Counted from the stretch's first letter, positions 36,500 to 45,875 are shown. The stretch: DNA of 64,000 nt from Streptomyces shenzhenensis (GCF_003688995.1 NZ_PENI01000002.1:1-64000); one strand, 5' to 3'. Notes: generated by a model not told the origin, from the letters alone. Made by a program: numbers and translations.

Positions 36500-37666
36500 T
36501 CAGCCGAACAGCCGGGAACCGAGCGGGCGTTGCCGGTCGAAGCCGGGGAGGATCAGGAATGTCGCGCTGGCGGTCGTGGTGGTGAAGGGCAGCAGCGCGT
36601 CGGAGTTGTCCATGTGGGTGAGGGTGGCGGTGAAGGTCCGCAGGTCGTTCTGGAAGCTGATGAAGAGCAGGCCGGGGGCGGGCTCGTCGGTGCTGTAGGA
36701 GCGGCGGAGCATGTGTCCGACCCCGACCACGGTGGAGTGCGCTCGGCGCGCGTGGGCGTCCGCGGGGACGAGATAGCGCCCGTCCGGTGTCTTGGCCCCG
36801 AGTTCCGGGCCCGAGGCGGCGGTGCCGCCGGAGAGGGGGACGCCGCTGGCCCGGCGCCGCCCGAAGACCGCTTCCTGTTCGGCCACGGACAGGGCGGCGA
36901 ACCGCGGCAGGTCGAGTTCCATGCGCCGCAGTACGGCAAGGGTGCCGCCGGCGACCGCAGGGGGCCCCGCCAGCCACAGGTCGCGTTGTTGTTCGGCGCT
37001 CGTGTGCGGGCCCACGATGCCGTCGATGAAACCGAGCGGGTTGCGCGGTGCGGTGAGGCCGTTGCCGACGGACACGTTCGTACCGCGGCGTGCGGACTGG
37101 CGCCAGCGTTCGCGGATGCGGTCACCGGCCTGGTCCAGCAGCATGGCGGCGACGACCGGCAGGAGCAGCGCGTCGCTGGCGCAGATCTGTATCAGCAGGT
37201 CACCGCCGCGTGCCTGCGGGGCGATCCGCTCGCGGGAGAAGCGCGGCAGGTCGGTCGCGCCGGGCAGCGAGGCACCGGCCGTGCGCACCAGCCGGGGGCC
37301 CACACCGACGGTCACGGTGAGGTCGCCGGGCGGCAGGCCGAGCAGTCGCGTGTCGGTCCCCGCTGTGAGGGTGCGGATGGCCTCGCCGAGTTCGGCAAGC
37401 AACGGGCCGGGGGCCACGGTGTCATCGAGGTCGGCCACCACGGCGAGCAGGTTGGGCTGGGCCGGCTGGGGGAGCGTGATGCCTGCCTGATGGCGGCCCG
37501 TCGCCGGAACCGGCTTGGGCGTGGCCTCCGGGGCAGAGGCGGCAGGGGCGTGCCGGCCCGGCTGGGCGGAGTCCGATGTGCACCCGGCGGCCAGACCGGC
37601 GGCCATCATGGCGCCGGTGACATCGAGGAACGTGCGGCGTGACGGGTGGTGATCGGCTCGGCGCAT
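36500..37666 (-). CDS. Tat-exported Dyp-type haem peroxidase
   Basis: A 388-residue protein. The N-terminus has a Tat motif SRRTFLDVTGAMMAAGLAAG followed by a Cys (GCTSD), so it may also be a lipoprotein. The mature part has the Dyp signature NPLGFIDGIVGP (GxxDG) near residue 210, the proximal haem His region VPADAHARRAHSTV, and GHMLRRSYS near 325. Dyp peroxidases oxidise bulky dyes, aromatics or metals with H2O2; the EfeB class also works in iron uptake. I start at 37666 (MRRADHHPSRRTF). It diverges from a beta-helix lipoprotein gene across 88 bp. Confidence 0.9.
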   Translation of the reverse strand: MRRADHHPSRRTFLDVTGAMMAAGLAAGCTSDSAQPGRHAPAASAPEATPKPVPATGRHQAGITLPQPAQPNLLAVVADLDDTVAPGPLLAELGEAIRTLTAGTDTRLLGLPPGDLTVTVGVGPRLVRTAGASLPGATDLPRFSRERIAPQARGGDLLIQICASDALLLPVVAAMLLDQAGDRIRERWRQSARRGTNVSVGNGLTAPRNPLGFIDGIVGPHTSAEQQRDLWLAGPPAVAGGTLAVLRRMELDLPRFAALSVAEQEAVFGRRRASGVPLSGGTAASGPELGAKTPDGRYLVPADAHARRAHSTVVGVGHMLRRSYSTDEPAPGLLFISFQNDLRTFTATLTHMDNSDALLPFTTTTASATFLILPGFDRQRPLGSRLFG

Positions 37667-37754
37667 GGGGTGCAGAATGCCACACCCCGAATCGCGCGTA
37701 CCGGTCAACCCGGCGATTTTGGCGTGGAATTGGGTACCATGCCAGAATAGGATC

Positions 37755-39098
37755 ATGTCTCGATCAGCTCTTCGCGTACTGGCGGCGGTAGTTGGCACGC
37801 TGACACTGGTGTCAGGCTGCGGCGGCGATGGCGGATCGGGCGAGGGCGAAGGCCGGCGTCCGGCCGGTGCGGACGTGACGATCCGCGTGCCTGCCGATGC
37901 CCCGACGATCTCGGCTGCGGTGTCCCTGGCTCGCCCCGGTGACCTGGTGCTGGTCGCGCCGGGCGTGTACCACGAGTCGGTGAGGATCGACACGGCGCGC
38001 ATCACGCTGCGCGGTTCGTCCCGGGACAAGGTCGTCATCGACGGGCGGTTGCAGCAGCCGAACGGCGTCGTCGTCTCGGCGCCCGGGGTGGCCGTGGAGA
38101 ACCTGACCGTGGAGAACAACACGCAGAACGGGGTCCTGATCACCGGTTCGGCGAAGGCGGCCGCCGGCCTGCCGGGGAGCAGCGGCGGCTACGACACCGG
38201 CGACGAGCCCGTCACCTTCCTCAAGTCGTTCCTGGTCTCCCACGTGACCGCGACCCGCAACGGTCTGTACGGAATCTACGCGTTCTCCGCCCAGAACGGT
38301 GTCATCGAGCACTCGTACGCGTCGGGCGGCGCCGACTCGGGGATCTACGTCGGCCAGTGCAAGCCCTGCAACATCGTGGTGCGGGACAACGTCGCCGAAC
38401 TCAACGCGGTCGGCTACGAAGGCACCAACGCCAGCGAGGACATGTACGTGGTCGGCAACCGCCTGGTCGGCAACCGGGTCGGACTCACCACCAACTCCAA
38501 CCACCAGGAGAAACTGCTGCCGCAGAAGGGCTCCGTCATCGCGGGCAATCTGATCGGCTCCAACCAGCAGACGGCCACCCCGGAGCAGGCAGACGGCGGG
38601 TGGGGCATCGGCGCCGGCATCGACGGCGGCAGCGAGAACCGGTTCGTCCGCAACCGCATCGCCGGCAACCGCAACGCCGGGCTGGTGATCACCGCGACCG
38701 CCGACATACCTCCGGTCGGCAACCAGATCGTGGACAACACGTTCACCGGCAACGGCGTCGACGTCGGCTGGACGTTCCCCACCGCCACGCGGGGACGGGG
38801 CAACTGCCTGCGGGGCAACGATCTGCGCACCACTGTGCCCGCACGGCTGGCGACGACCGCGGCCTGCCCGCTGCCGGCCGGGTCGTCCTCGCCGGCCGGC
38901 ACGTGGGCGGCGCCGACGGCACCCGGTGGCATCCCGTTCACCGAGGTCGCGGCGCCTGCTCCGCAGCCGGAGTTCCCCGATGCCGCCACCGCGGGCGCCA
39001 CCGTCGTCCCGCGCGTCCCGGCGCTGCCGAGGACGGAGGACGTCCGGCTGCCGCCGGCGTCCCTGCTCGCCGCGAACGCGCGGGTGCGGAACCCCTGA
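37755..39098 (+). CDS. Lipoprotein with right-handed beta-helix (NosD/PbH1 type)
   Basis: A 447-residue exported protein. Signal peptide plus lipobox is RVLAAVVGTLTLVSGCGG. From about residue 60 the sequence has the regular turns of parallel beta-helix proteins: APTISAAVSLARPGDLVLVA, APGVAVENLTVENNTQNGVL, SGIYVGQCKPCNIVVRDNVA and GNRLVGNRVGLTTNSN, ending near 370. The last 75 residues are Pro/Ala-rich. Such folds bind or cut polysaccharides, though NosD-like members have other roles; no catalytic acids can be assigned. Start ATG 37755 has AGGA just upstream. It is convergent with the following secreted-protein gene. Confidence 0.82.
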   Translation: MSRSALRVLAAVVGTLTLVSGCGGDGGSGEGEGRRPAGADVTIRVPADAPTISAAVSLARPGDLVLVAPGVYHESVRIDTARITLRGSSRDKVVIDGRLQQPNGVVVSAPGVAVENLTVENNTQNGVLITGSAKAAAGLPGSSGGYDTGDEPVTFLKSFLVSHVTATRNGLYGIYAFSAQNGVIEHSYASGGADSGIYVGQCKPCNIVVRDNVAELNAVGYEGTNASEDMYVVGNRLVGNRVGLTTNSNHQEKLLPQKGSVIAGNLIGSNQQTATPEQADGGWGIGAGIDGGSENRFVRNRIAGNRNAGLVITATADIPPVGNQIVDNTFTGNGVDVGWTFPTATRGRGNCLRGNDLRTTVPARLATTAACPLPAGSSSPAGTWAAPTAPGGIPFTEVAAPAPQPEFPDAATAGATVVPRVPALPRTEDVRLPPASLLAANARVRNP

Positions 39099-39105
39099 AC
39101 AGCGG

Positions 39106-39936
39106 CTACCGGGCCGGGGTGGTTCCGGGTACCGGCTCGACCGGAACGTATGCGTGGGTGTCGAAATCGATGACCACCGGCTCCGGCTGCGAATCCACGC
39201 TGACGCGGACCCGGTACATGGTGCCGTCGGAGCCGATCCAGTAGCGCACGTTGCCCGCCGTACCGGAGCGGTCGGGGGAGGACGGCCCGGTCATGACGTC
39301 CACCCGGCGCCCGTCCACCTGCTCCCGCCCCCACCAGGCGGCGCCGTTCTGCGGCAGCAGTTCGGCGTTGTCCGGCCGGTCGCCGCCGAGACCGAGCGCG
39401 ATGGACAGGGAGGTGTCCAGCGCGCTGCCGGACGACAGCAGTGGACGGTCGTACCAGCCCGAACGGGGCGGCGACGCGGGTGCGTGCGCCGGGGCGTCCG
39501 TCATCGGGCGGACGCGCACCGAGGTGGGCGTCCACTGGATCAGCCCGTCGCTGGACTTGTCGCGCCCCGTGCCGTGCACCACGCCGTAACCGACCTTGCG
39601 CCGGTAGTCGACGGACCCGGTGACGGTCAGTCCGCTGGCAGTGCCCGGCACGGTGATCGTCATCGCGCGGCCCTGCGCCTGGTAGTTGCGGAATCGCGTG
39701 ATCGCCAGCCGGTTCGCCTCATCCGTCGTCAGCGGGCGCGGACCGTCGGCTCCGCCGTCGGCGACCAGGAACGCGGTCACCGCGGCCATCGCGGCCATCG
39801 CGACGGCCGCGATGCCGATGAAGGCCGCGGCCCGGCGCGACCGCGGCCATCGGCGACGGCCGGCCGGACGACCCGGTGGGGCTTGCCGGATTCTCATGCT
39901 CCGCACGCGGTTCGACGCTGACACGGTCCGATTCAT
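39106..39936 (-). CDS. Membrane-anchored protein of unknown function
   Basis: A 276-residue protein (from ATG 39936). A basic start (RPAGRRRWPRSRRAAAFIG) leads into one membrane helix IAAVAMAAMAAVTAFLVADG, with about 200 residues predicted outside: LTTDEANRLAITRFRNYQAQ, VDYRRKVGYGVVHGTG, AAWWGREQVDGRRVDVMTG and YWIGSDGTMYRVRVSVD. The layout resembles LppX/LprG-like substrate carriers but I do not recognise the family. It follows the LAXTG gene on the same strand with a terminator hairpin between them. The start is uncertain; GTG 39951 or ATG 39897 also fit. Confidence 0.65.
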   Translation of the reverse strand: MNRTVSASNRVRSMRIRQAPPGRPAGRRRWPRSRRAAAFIGIAAVAMAAMAAVTAFLVADGGADGPRPLTTDEANRLAITRFRNYQAQGRAMTITVPGTASGLTVTGSVDYRRKVGYGVVHGTGRDKSSDGLIQWTPTSVRVRPMTDAPAHAPASPPRSGWYDRPLLSSGSALDTSLSIALGLGGDRPDNAELLPQNGAAWWGREQVDGRRVDVMTGPSSPDRSGTAGNVRYWIGSDGTMYRVRVSVDSQPEPVVIDFDTHAYVPVEPVPGTTPAR

Positions 39937-40045
39937 CCTTTCGATCGCCACACCGTCCGGCCGCCGCGGGCTCGCGGCGGCACTCGGCAGTCCGGTGGCA
40001 GACCACGCCAAGGCCGGCCCTTGTGGACCGGCCGAGGCGTGATGT

Positions 40046-40077
40046 GCCCGTCCGCGCCGTCCGGATCGCGGACGGGC
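40046..40077 (-). terminator. Terminator hairpin after the LAXTG protein gene
   Basis: GCCCGTCCGCG (40046-40056) and CGCGGACGGGC (40067-40077) form a perfect 11-bp stem with a 10-nt loop, 23 bases past the stop at 40100 on the minus strand. Confidence 0.75.
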
Positions 40078-40099
40078 AGATCAGCGTTGTGCGGTTCGT

Positions 40100-42595
40100 T
40101 CAGTGGTGCCGGGCGCGACGATTCCGGGTCACGTACGCGATGACCAGGCCCGCACCCACCAGCAGACCGACGATGCCGATCATCGCCGCCACCCCGGCCG
40201 TCCCGGTGCTCGCCAGCGAACCCCCGCCGCCACCGGCCGGGGCCGGGTGGTTGGCAGGCGGCGTGGAGACCGCGGGCGGCGTCGGAGTCGGTGTCGGGGT
40301 CGGCGTGGAGGTCGGCGTCGGGGTCGGCGTCTCCTTCGGGATGTACACCCCGGCGTCGATCGTGTGATCGACCTCGCCCGGCTTGTCCGGCGCCGTGACA
40401 GGCGCGTAGCCGTTGCACAGCGGTCCGGTGGTCGGCGGGGTCACATTGGAGTCGTGCGCTCGGTCGGCACCGGCCCGCGGGAGCGTGAACCTCAGCTCGC
40501 TCGCCGGGGGTTGCTCGGGCACCTGGCTGGTGTCCGCGGTGCACACGTCGAACTGCACCGTGTACTTCGCGCCCGGCGTCAGCTCGTACTCGGCGCCGAC
40601 ACCACCGAAGTAGTACTCGCCGGCGGCGTCGGTCCTGGTCGTGGCGACCTTTTTGCCGTCCGCGTCCAGCAGGTTGATCGTCGCCCCCGGCAGCAGCACG
40701 TGCCCCGGGTCCTGGAGCCCGTTGTGGTCCTCGTCGAACCACACGACGTTGCCGATCTGGATCGGCGCGTTCGCCGCCGCGTACGCGATGTCACCGAGCC
40801 CGCCGGCCTTGCCGAAGCCGCCTTGTTCCCGGCTGACGAACTGGAACCCGTTGGCGGTCGGGTTGTTGCCCGGGCCCTCACCGGTCGTGATGTCGTGGTA
40901 ACCGGTCCCTGAGGTCGCGACGTTGACGACCGGGTCGAACTCCGTGCTGACCACCCACTGCTGCTGCGGGATGTAGGCCACCGACCCCAGCGCGGTCTCC
41001 TGGTGCGAGTTGGCATAGAAGTCGCCCGGGAAGTACTCGACGACATCGGCGGCCTGGCCGCCATTGTTGGCGGTGGTGGCGTGGTTGGGGCAGCTCCCGG
41101 TGCCTTCCCACTGGTATTCACCGGTGGGAGTGGCGCAGACCATGGTGATGTCACCACCGGACATGCCGCTTTCCGCCGTGTCGTTCCCCGGGCGGGGGTC
41201 AAGACCTCCCCAGCCGAGCACGTCCATGAACCGGTCGCGGAAACCCAGGATCATCGAGCCGTCGCGGGCGAAGGCGAGGGAGGCCAACTCCGGCTGGGGA
41301 TCGATGAAGGCGCCGCCCGACTTCCGGTCGTCCCACGTGTCCAGGCTCGTGTTCCACGGGTTCCACTGACTGCCCTTGACGTTGCCGCCGAAGACGTTGC
41401 CGCGTTTGGCCGTCAGCGGGTGGCTCAGCACCGTGGTGAACCGCTTGCCGTCGTAGGTGGAGACGACGGCTTTCAGGTCCGCGCGCTGCTGTGTGCTCTC
41501 CGCGCTGCACACGCCGCCGACGTACAGCGTGTTGTTGTGGACCTGGAGACCGAACGGCCGCCAGTCGTCGGGGCTCGCGCACCCCGGGTCCGGGATCCGG
41601 ACCGTCGACTTGGGCGCCGCGGCCCTGGCCCCTGTCGCGTCGAAGCTCACCAGGCTGCGGGTCCGCAGGTTCACCGCGTACAGCGTGGAGCCGTCCGCCG
41701 ACAGGGTCAGGCCACCGATGCTCTCCTTGCCCGGCGCCTCGGTGAACCCGGGATCCTTGATCATGTTGGCGGTGTCGTGCTGCGTCACCGCGGCGTCCGG
41801 CACCCGCGCGAACAGCTCAGGCGCACCGGAGCCGTTGACCGGCACCGTGTAGATCGCGCCCCCGCCCTGCGGCCCGTACGGGGCGTACCGGCGGGCGAAC
41901 GCGCTCTGGAACAGCCGGGTCCGGTCCTTGTCGTACGCCAACCCGAACGTCGTGCCCACCTGGTCCTGCGTGGCCAGCGTGGTCGGGCACGCCACATCGG
42001 TGGGACACGTGCCCCGGACCTTCGTCCCGAACGCCACCAACGCCCGGTTCTCGCCCCCGTTGGGGCCGTTGTGGATCGGTACGAAGTACCGCGAGTCCGG
42101 CAGCGCGTAGTCGGCCGGATCCCACACTCCCGCCACAACAGAAACGTTTCTGCTACCCGATACGTCGACGAACGACGTGAAGCTGTCGAAGTGGTTCTCG
42201 GCCGTCGACGCGGGCGCCGCCTGCAGATAGTCGCTGTACGGCGCCGGGATGCTGACGTCGACGCGGTACTGGCCGCCGCTCAGCACGGTCGACTGCGACA
42301 CCACGACCTTTCCGGTGGCATCCGTGACGCCGGTGACGACGTGCCCGGCGGGGTCGGAGACCTTCACCTTCATGCCCCGCTGCGGGACGTCCATCGTCGT
42401 ATTGATCACGCCGGTGCCGAAGAAGTCGCGCAGCACCTCGACCGTCAGCGTGCCGTCGTCGGCCGAAGCGGTGGCCGGTCCGGCCGTCGCTCCCACGGCG
42501 CCGCCTGCCAGCAGAAGAACAGATATCGCGATGCGCGCCGGTGGCTCCACAAGCCTCCGCGCTAACCGGCGCGAGTCTCTGCCGAGTTGGTTCAT
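40100..42595 (-). CDS. LAXTG-anchored secreted surface protein with SdrD_B-like domain
   Basis: An 831-residue wall protein. Signal peptide: RIAISVLLLAGGAVGATAG. A large propeller-like middle (about residues 130-600) has GLAYDKDRTRLFQSAFARRY, GGLTLSADGSTLYAVN and LASLAFARDGSMILGFRDR. Next is an SdrD_B/Cna_B-like module: IQIGNVVWFDEDHNGLQDPG and TDAAGEYYFGGVGAEYELT. Then a Thr/Pro spacer (TPTPTSTPTPTPTPTP), the sorting signal LASTG, a membrane helix and the basic tail RNRRARHH. LAXTG suits class E sortases of Streptomyces. Start 42595 has a GGAG ribosome site. No sortase gene is adjacent. Probable role: surface adhesion or structural protein. Confidence 0.88.
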   Translation of the reverse strand: MNQLGRDSRRLARRLVEPPARIAISVLLLAGGAVGATAGPATASADDGTLTVEVLRDFFGTGVINTTMDVPQRGMKVKVSDPAGHVVTGVTDATGKVVVSQSTVLSGGQYRVDVSIPAPYSDYLQAAPASTAENHFDSFTSFVDVSGSRNVSVVAGVWDPADYALPDSRYFVPIHNGPNGGENRALVAFGTKVRGTCPTDVACPTTLATQDQVGTTFGLAYDKDRTRLFQSAFARRYAPYGPQGGGAIYTVPVNGSGAPELFARVPDAAVTQHDTANMIKDPGFTEAPGKESIGGLTLSADGSTLYAVNLRTRSLVSFDATGARAAAPKSTVRIPDPGCASPDDWRPFGLQVHNNTLYVGGVCSAESTQQRADLKAVVSTYDGKRFTTVLSHPLTAKRGNVFGGNVKGSQWNPWNTSLDTWDDRKSGGAFIDPQPELASLAFARDGSMILGFRDRFMDVLGWGGLDPRPGNDTAESGMSGGDITMVCATPTGEYQWEGTGSCPNHATTANNGGQAADVVEYFPGDFYANSHQETALGSVAYIPQQQWVVSTEFDPVVNVATSGTGYHDITTGEGPGNNPTANGFQFVSREQGGFGKAGGLGDIAYAAANAPIQIGNVVWFDEDHNGLQDPGHVLLPGATINLLDADGKKVATTRTDAAGEYYFGGVGAEYELTPGAKYTVQFDVCTADTSQVPEQPPASELRFTLPRAGADRAHDSNVTPPTTGPLCNGYAPVTAPDKPGEVDHTIDAGVYIPKETPTPTPTSTPTPTPTPTPPAVSTPPANHPAPAGGGGGSLASTGTAGVAAMIGIVGLLVGAGLVIAYVTRNRRARHH

Positions 42596-42933
42596 GGCGT
42601 CACACTCCACACTTCTCGTGTCGTGAAAAAAGAAAAGGGCCCCACTGCTGTTGCGTGGACCACTTCGAGGTGAGGTTCTTCGCTGCTCGATCCCGGTGCT
42701 TTCGCCTCCACCGCCGACCTCACCGACCGCCGTCGCGAGCGGCGTGCAGAATCGTATCTCCTGAAGTCTCGCCGTCTCAGCAGAACCCCTCGCATCCATC
42801 GGGATCCACGATGGTCTCCGAGCTCAGAGACCGGCGACCGGAAGAATGTGCGAGTGAACTGACGGCTGAACCAGGCCACTTCGGGACGCCGAGCGGGGAC
42901 GGTTGCTCGTACAAGGCTCCTGACCGTGTCAGG
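42596..42933. other. 338-bp gene-free region upstream of the LAXTG gene
   Basis: This holds the leader and promoter of the surface-protein gene. It has an A-rich stretch GTGAAAAAAGAAAAGGGCCC near 42623-42642 and GTGTGGAGTGTGACGCC as ribosome site on the minus strand. No ORF has coding composition. No repeat copies are present. Confidence 0.5.
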
Positions 42934-44166
42934 TCAGCGTGCGGCGAGTTCGCCGCTCGGTCGCGCCGGCCGTCCCAGATATCCCCGCAGGCCCCACAAC
43001 GCCGCCGCGACCAGCAGCCACACCACGGCGGCCGCCGGCAACCGGCTGCCGAGCAAGCCGGTGAGCAGCGCCACCGCCAGCGGCGGCAGCGCATGCGTGA
43101 CCAGCACGCCCCGGTGCAGGCCGGCCCCGGCGGCGAGCTGCGCCGCCACCGCTCCGGCCAGGCCGATGACCACGTACGCCGCGAAGCTCGCGCACAGCAG
43201 CCAGCGCACGCTCTCCGGCAGTTCGCCGTGTCGGTGCTCCATGGCCGCGCCGAGCCCGGCGGCCAGCGCGACCAGGGCGCCGTTGGTCACGCAGTGCAGG
43301 AAGAGCACGATGCGCGGCGGCAGCGCCGCCGCGCGCAGGTTCGGCACCCCGCCGTAGCCGTGCACCAGCGACAGCGCCCAGACCGACACCAGCAGCAGAA
43401 AGCCGCCGAAGCCGAGTACCTGCAAGGTCCGGTCCCACTCCTCGCCCGAGCCGATGGAGACGAGCTGGGCGACGCCCTCGCCGAGCACGATGATGGTGAA
43501 CAGGCCCAGCCGCTCGCCCAGATGCGCCGAGTCGGTGTAGGCGACGGTGATGTCCACCGGCCGGCGAGGGCCGCCGCGGTGCTCCCGGTGCCGCTCGGCC
43601 TGCCGCTTCGTCCTGAACATCCGCGCCTCGAAGCTCTCCTGGAACCGGTGGGCGGAGAAGCTGAGCGTGGTCCACAGGTCGATGGCCAGGCCGGCGGCCC
43701 ACAGCCAGTAACGCGCCGGCCCGTCCACCCAGATCGAGACGACCCAGGGCGCCGTGCCCATGCTGAACTGCGCGACGGGCCAGTCGATCAGCACTTGACC
43801 GCGGCCGCGCCAGATGTTGCTGACCACGAAGCGCAGCACCACGTACCAGATGGCGAAACTCTGCAGATGTCGGCCCTCGTGCACGCCCGCCACCGCGGCG
43901 GCCATCACCGTCATGCCGAGCATCCCGATGAGCATCGTGCCCGTCCGCGCGCGGGCACCGGCGACGTCCCCGTACGTCGTGAAGCACATCCAGATGGTCC
44001 AGAAGGCGAAGAACAGCACGGTGAACAGGCCTAAATCGACCAAGTCCGGCCCACCGTGCAGTAGATGCGCAAGCTGGGCCGTGCCGGCCACCACGATCAG
44101 GTCGAAGAACAGCTCCAGCCACGTCGCACGGCGTTCGTCGTGCTGACCATCCTGCATATCTGTCAT
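42934..44166 (-). CDS. LtrA family membrane protein (low temperature requirement A)
   Basis: A 410-residue protein with about 11-12 membrane helices. It has the LtrA signature ATWLELFFDLIVVAGTAQLA near the start, HLGERLGLFTIIVLGEGVAQ in the middle and FVVSNIWRGRGQVLIDWPVA. LtrA was named for growth at low temperature in Listeria; biochemical function is unknown. I start at 44166 (MTDMQDGQHDERR); an ATG three codons on also fits. It lies downstream of the terminator of the ATPase gene, same strand. Confidence 0.9.
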   Translation of the reverse strand: MTDMQDGQHDERRATWLELFFDLIVVAGTAQLAHLLHGGPDLVDLGLFTVLFFAFWTIWMCFTTYGDVAGARARTGTMLIGMLGMTVMAAAVAGVHEGRHLQSFAIWYVVLRFVVSNIWRGRGQVLIDWPVAQFSMGTAPWVVSIWVDGPARYWLWAAGLAIDLWTTLSFSAHRFQESFEARMFRTKRQAERHREHRGGPRRPVDITVAYTDSAHLGERLGLFTIIVLGEGVAQLVSIGSGEEWDRTLQVLGFGGFLLLVSVWALSLVHGYGGVPNLRAAALPPRIVLFLHCVTNGALVALAAGLGAAMEHRHGELPESVRWLLCASFAAYVVIGLAGAVAAQLAAGAGLHRGVLVTHALPPLAVALLTGLLGSRLPAAAVVWLLVAAALWGLRGYLGRPARPSGELAAR

Positions 44167-44219
44167 AAAGGGCACAATATGGGGACAGTCCGTTCGAGAC
44201 ATTCATGGACCACGCGAAA

Positions 44220-44245
44220 CCGCTCCGGGTGCGACCCCGGAGCGG
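44220..44245 (-). terminator. Terminator hairpin after the ATPase gene
   Basis: CCGCTCCGGG (44220-44229) pairs perfectly with CCCGGAGCGG (44236-44245), loop of 6. It lies 35 bases past the stop of the ATP-binding protein gene and 54 bases before the LtrA start on the same strand. Confidence 0.75.
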
Positions 44246-44279
44246 CTGAACCGGCGTCGGACCGGCAGGGTCTACTGCC

Positions 44280-44672
44280 TCAGCCGGCACTGCACTCGAA
44301 CCAGACGGTCTTGCCGCCGCCGGGACGCGGCTGGACACCCCACTTGTCGGCCACGGCGTCGACCAGGAGGAGTCCGCGTCCGCCCTCCCCGTCCAGCGGC
44401 GGCTGGAGCGAGATGAGCGGCAGGTCGGGTGACCCGTCGCTCACCTCGACCCGTACGACCGATTTCCGCCGCTGCACCAGCAGCACGCAGCGGCGGTCGG
44501 GTACATGGCGTACGACGTTGCTGACCAGCTCGCTCACGCCCACGTCCAGGGCGTCTGTCAGCTCGGTCAGACCCCAGTCACGGAGCAGCGAGCGCACGAT
44601 GTTGCGGATGTGCCGTACGGAGTGCTCGCCGACGCTGAGGCTCATACGGTAGTGGGGAATGTGGAAGTTCAC
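44280..44672 (-). CDS. RsbW-like ATP-binding protein (HATPase_c_2)
   Basis: A 130-residue GHKL-fold protein. N box: LDVGVSELVSNVVRHVPD; G1-type loop: VSDGSPDLPLISL; G2: EGGRGLLLVDAVADKWGVQ, then GKTVWFECS. Streptomyces genomes have many such small ATPases; some are anti-sigma-like kinases, and many sit beside XRE/DUF397 pairs as here. It is divergent from the XRE gene at 44708 with only 35 bp between the starts, so they share a promoter region. Confidence 0.88.
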   Translation of the reverse strand: MNFHIPHYRMSLSVGEHSVRHIRNIVRSLLRDWGLTELTDALDVGVSELVSNVVRHVPDRRCVLLVQRRKSVVRVEVSDGSPDLPLISLQPPLDGEGGRGLLLVDAVADKWGVQPRPGGGKTVWFECSAG

Positions 44673-44707
44673 GCCACGAGGCTGACCTGCCGCGACTACG
44701 CTCGGCT

Positions 44708-45601
44708 ATGGAACGGATACAACAGGTCCCGATGTGGACCGAGTTGCGCGAGAGGGGACTGTCCGTGACCCATATCAACGCCCTCGACCCGGGTGCGTCG
44801 CCGCTCGATTTCTACGGCTTCGAGTTGCGCCGACATCGAGAAGTGGCGGGACTGACACAACGGCAACTCGGCGACATCCTCAACTACACGGGGTCGCTTG
44901 TCGGCCAGATCGAAACGGCCCGCAAGTTGCCGACGCAGGAGTTCAGCGAACGGGCGGACATCGCGCTGGGGACGGGTGGGCTGCTGTCGCGGCTCGTCGG
45001 TCTGGTGATGCGCACTCAACTTCCGGCGTGGTTCCAGCAGGTGGCGGAGCTGGAGGCGCGGGCCACGGAGATCTACACCTTCCACACTCACCTGGTCCAC
45101 GGCTTGTTGCAGACTCCGGCCTACGCACGTGCCGTGCTGGGCGCGTTGGACCAAAACAGCCTCGACGACCGGGCCGTAGCGCGGCTGGCACGTCAGTGCA
45201 TCTTCGCGAAGGTCACGCCACCGATCTTCTGGGCGGTCGTGAGCGAAACTGTGCTGCGCCAGGAGGTTGGCAGCTCAGAGGTGATGCGCGAGCAGTTGGC
45301 ACACTTGTTGTCATTCGAGGGCAACTCACGGATCAACGTTCAGGTGCTGCCGTTCTCGGCCGGAGCACATGCGGGCTCGCAGGGCTCATTCGACCTCTTC
45401 CGCTTCGTGAGCGACCCGAGCATTGTCTACACCGAGGGCTACGGAAGCGGGCATCCCTCTGCCAACCCAGACACCATCCAGGACTGCTCGCTCCGATACG
45501 ATCATCTCCAGGCCGCCGCGCTGTCTCTCAAGGACTCGGCGGAGCTGATCCGGCAGGTGATGGAGGAGCGCTATGGGGAGCAACACGATTCGGTGGCGTA
45601 A
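44708..45601 (+). CDS. XRE-family regulator with DUF5753 domain
   Basis: A 297-residue DNA-binding protein. The helix-turn-helix at residues about 37-90 has FGFELRRHREVAGL-type start (here YGFELRRHREVAGLTQRQL) and NYTGSLVGQIETARKLPT. The DUF5753 domain (about 110-285) includes YTFHTHLVHGLLQTPAYARA, FWAVVSETVLRQEVGSSEVM and INVQVLPFSAGAHAGSQGSF. This is the WhiJ-like class that works with a small DUF397 partner. The DUF397 gene overlaps its 3' end by 29 bases. The final part of this gene is copied at about 45927-45995, upstream of a second DUF397 gene. Confidence 0.92.
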   Translation: MERIQQVPMWTELRERGLSVTHINALDPGASPLDFYGFELRRHREVAGLTQRQLGDILNYTGSLVGQIETARKLPTQEFSERADIALGTGGLLSRLVGLVMRTQLPAWFQQVAELEARATEIYTFHTHLVHGLLQTPAYARAVLGALDQNSLDDRAVARLARQCIFAKVTPPIFWAVVSETVLRQEVGSSEVMREQLAHLLSFEGNSRINVQVLPFSAGAHAGSQGSFDLFRFVSDPSIVYTEGYGSGHPSANPDTIQDCSLRYDHLQAAALSLKDSAELIRQVMEERYGEQHDSVA

Positions 45602-45839
45602 GTCCAGCTACAGCGGTGATCAGGGAGGTTCCTGCGTCGAGTGCGCACCGCTTGGCCCCTTGGCCTGGCACAAGTCGACGTACAGCGGCGACATGGGTGG
45701 CAACTGCATAGAGGTCGCCGAAGCCCCCTGCGCCACCGTGGCCGTAAGAGATTCCAAGAACCCCGCAGGCCCGCACCTCGCGTTCGAGCCCGCGGTGTTC
45801 ACGGCGTTCCTGGAGTGGGCGGGCGCGAAGCGCGTCTGA
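45573..45839 (+). CDS. DUF397 protein, first copy
   Basis: An 88-residue protein with two DUF397 half-motifs: IRWRKSSYSGDQGGSCVECA and LAWHKSTYSGDMGGNCIEVA, then VAVRDSKNPAGPHLAFEP. DUF397 proteins pair with WhiJ-like XRE regulators, and some pairs have been reported to act like toxin-antitoxin or developmental switches. The ATG is inside the end of the XRE gene, so translation is coupled. The internal doubling of the motif suggests an older duplication within the gene. Confidence 0.9.
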   Translation: MGSNTIRWRKSSYSGDQGGSCVECAPLGPLAWHKSTYSGDMGGNCIEVAEAPCATVAVRDSKNPAGPHLAFEPAVFTAFLEWAGAKRV

Positions 45840-45875
45840 GGCCCGCTCCGGGACGTCGACGGAGAGAGGCAAGCG

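Noticed and set aside
37666..38143. Long N-terminal extension of the Dyp peroxidase
   Set aside because: It would overlap the divergent lipoprotein gene and place the Tat signal in the middle of the protein.
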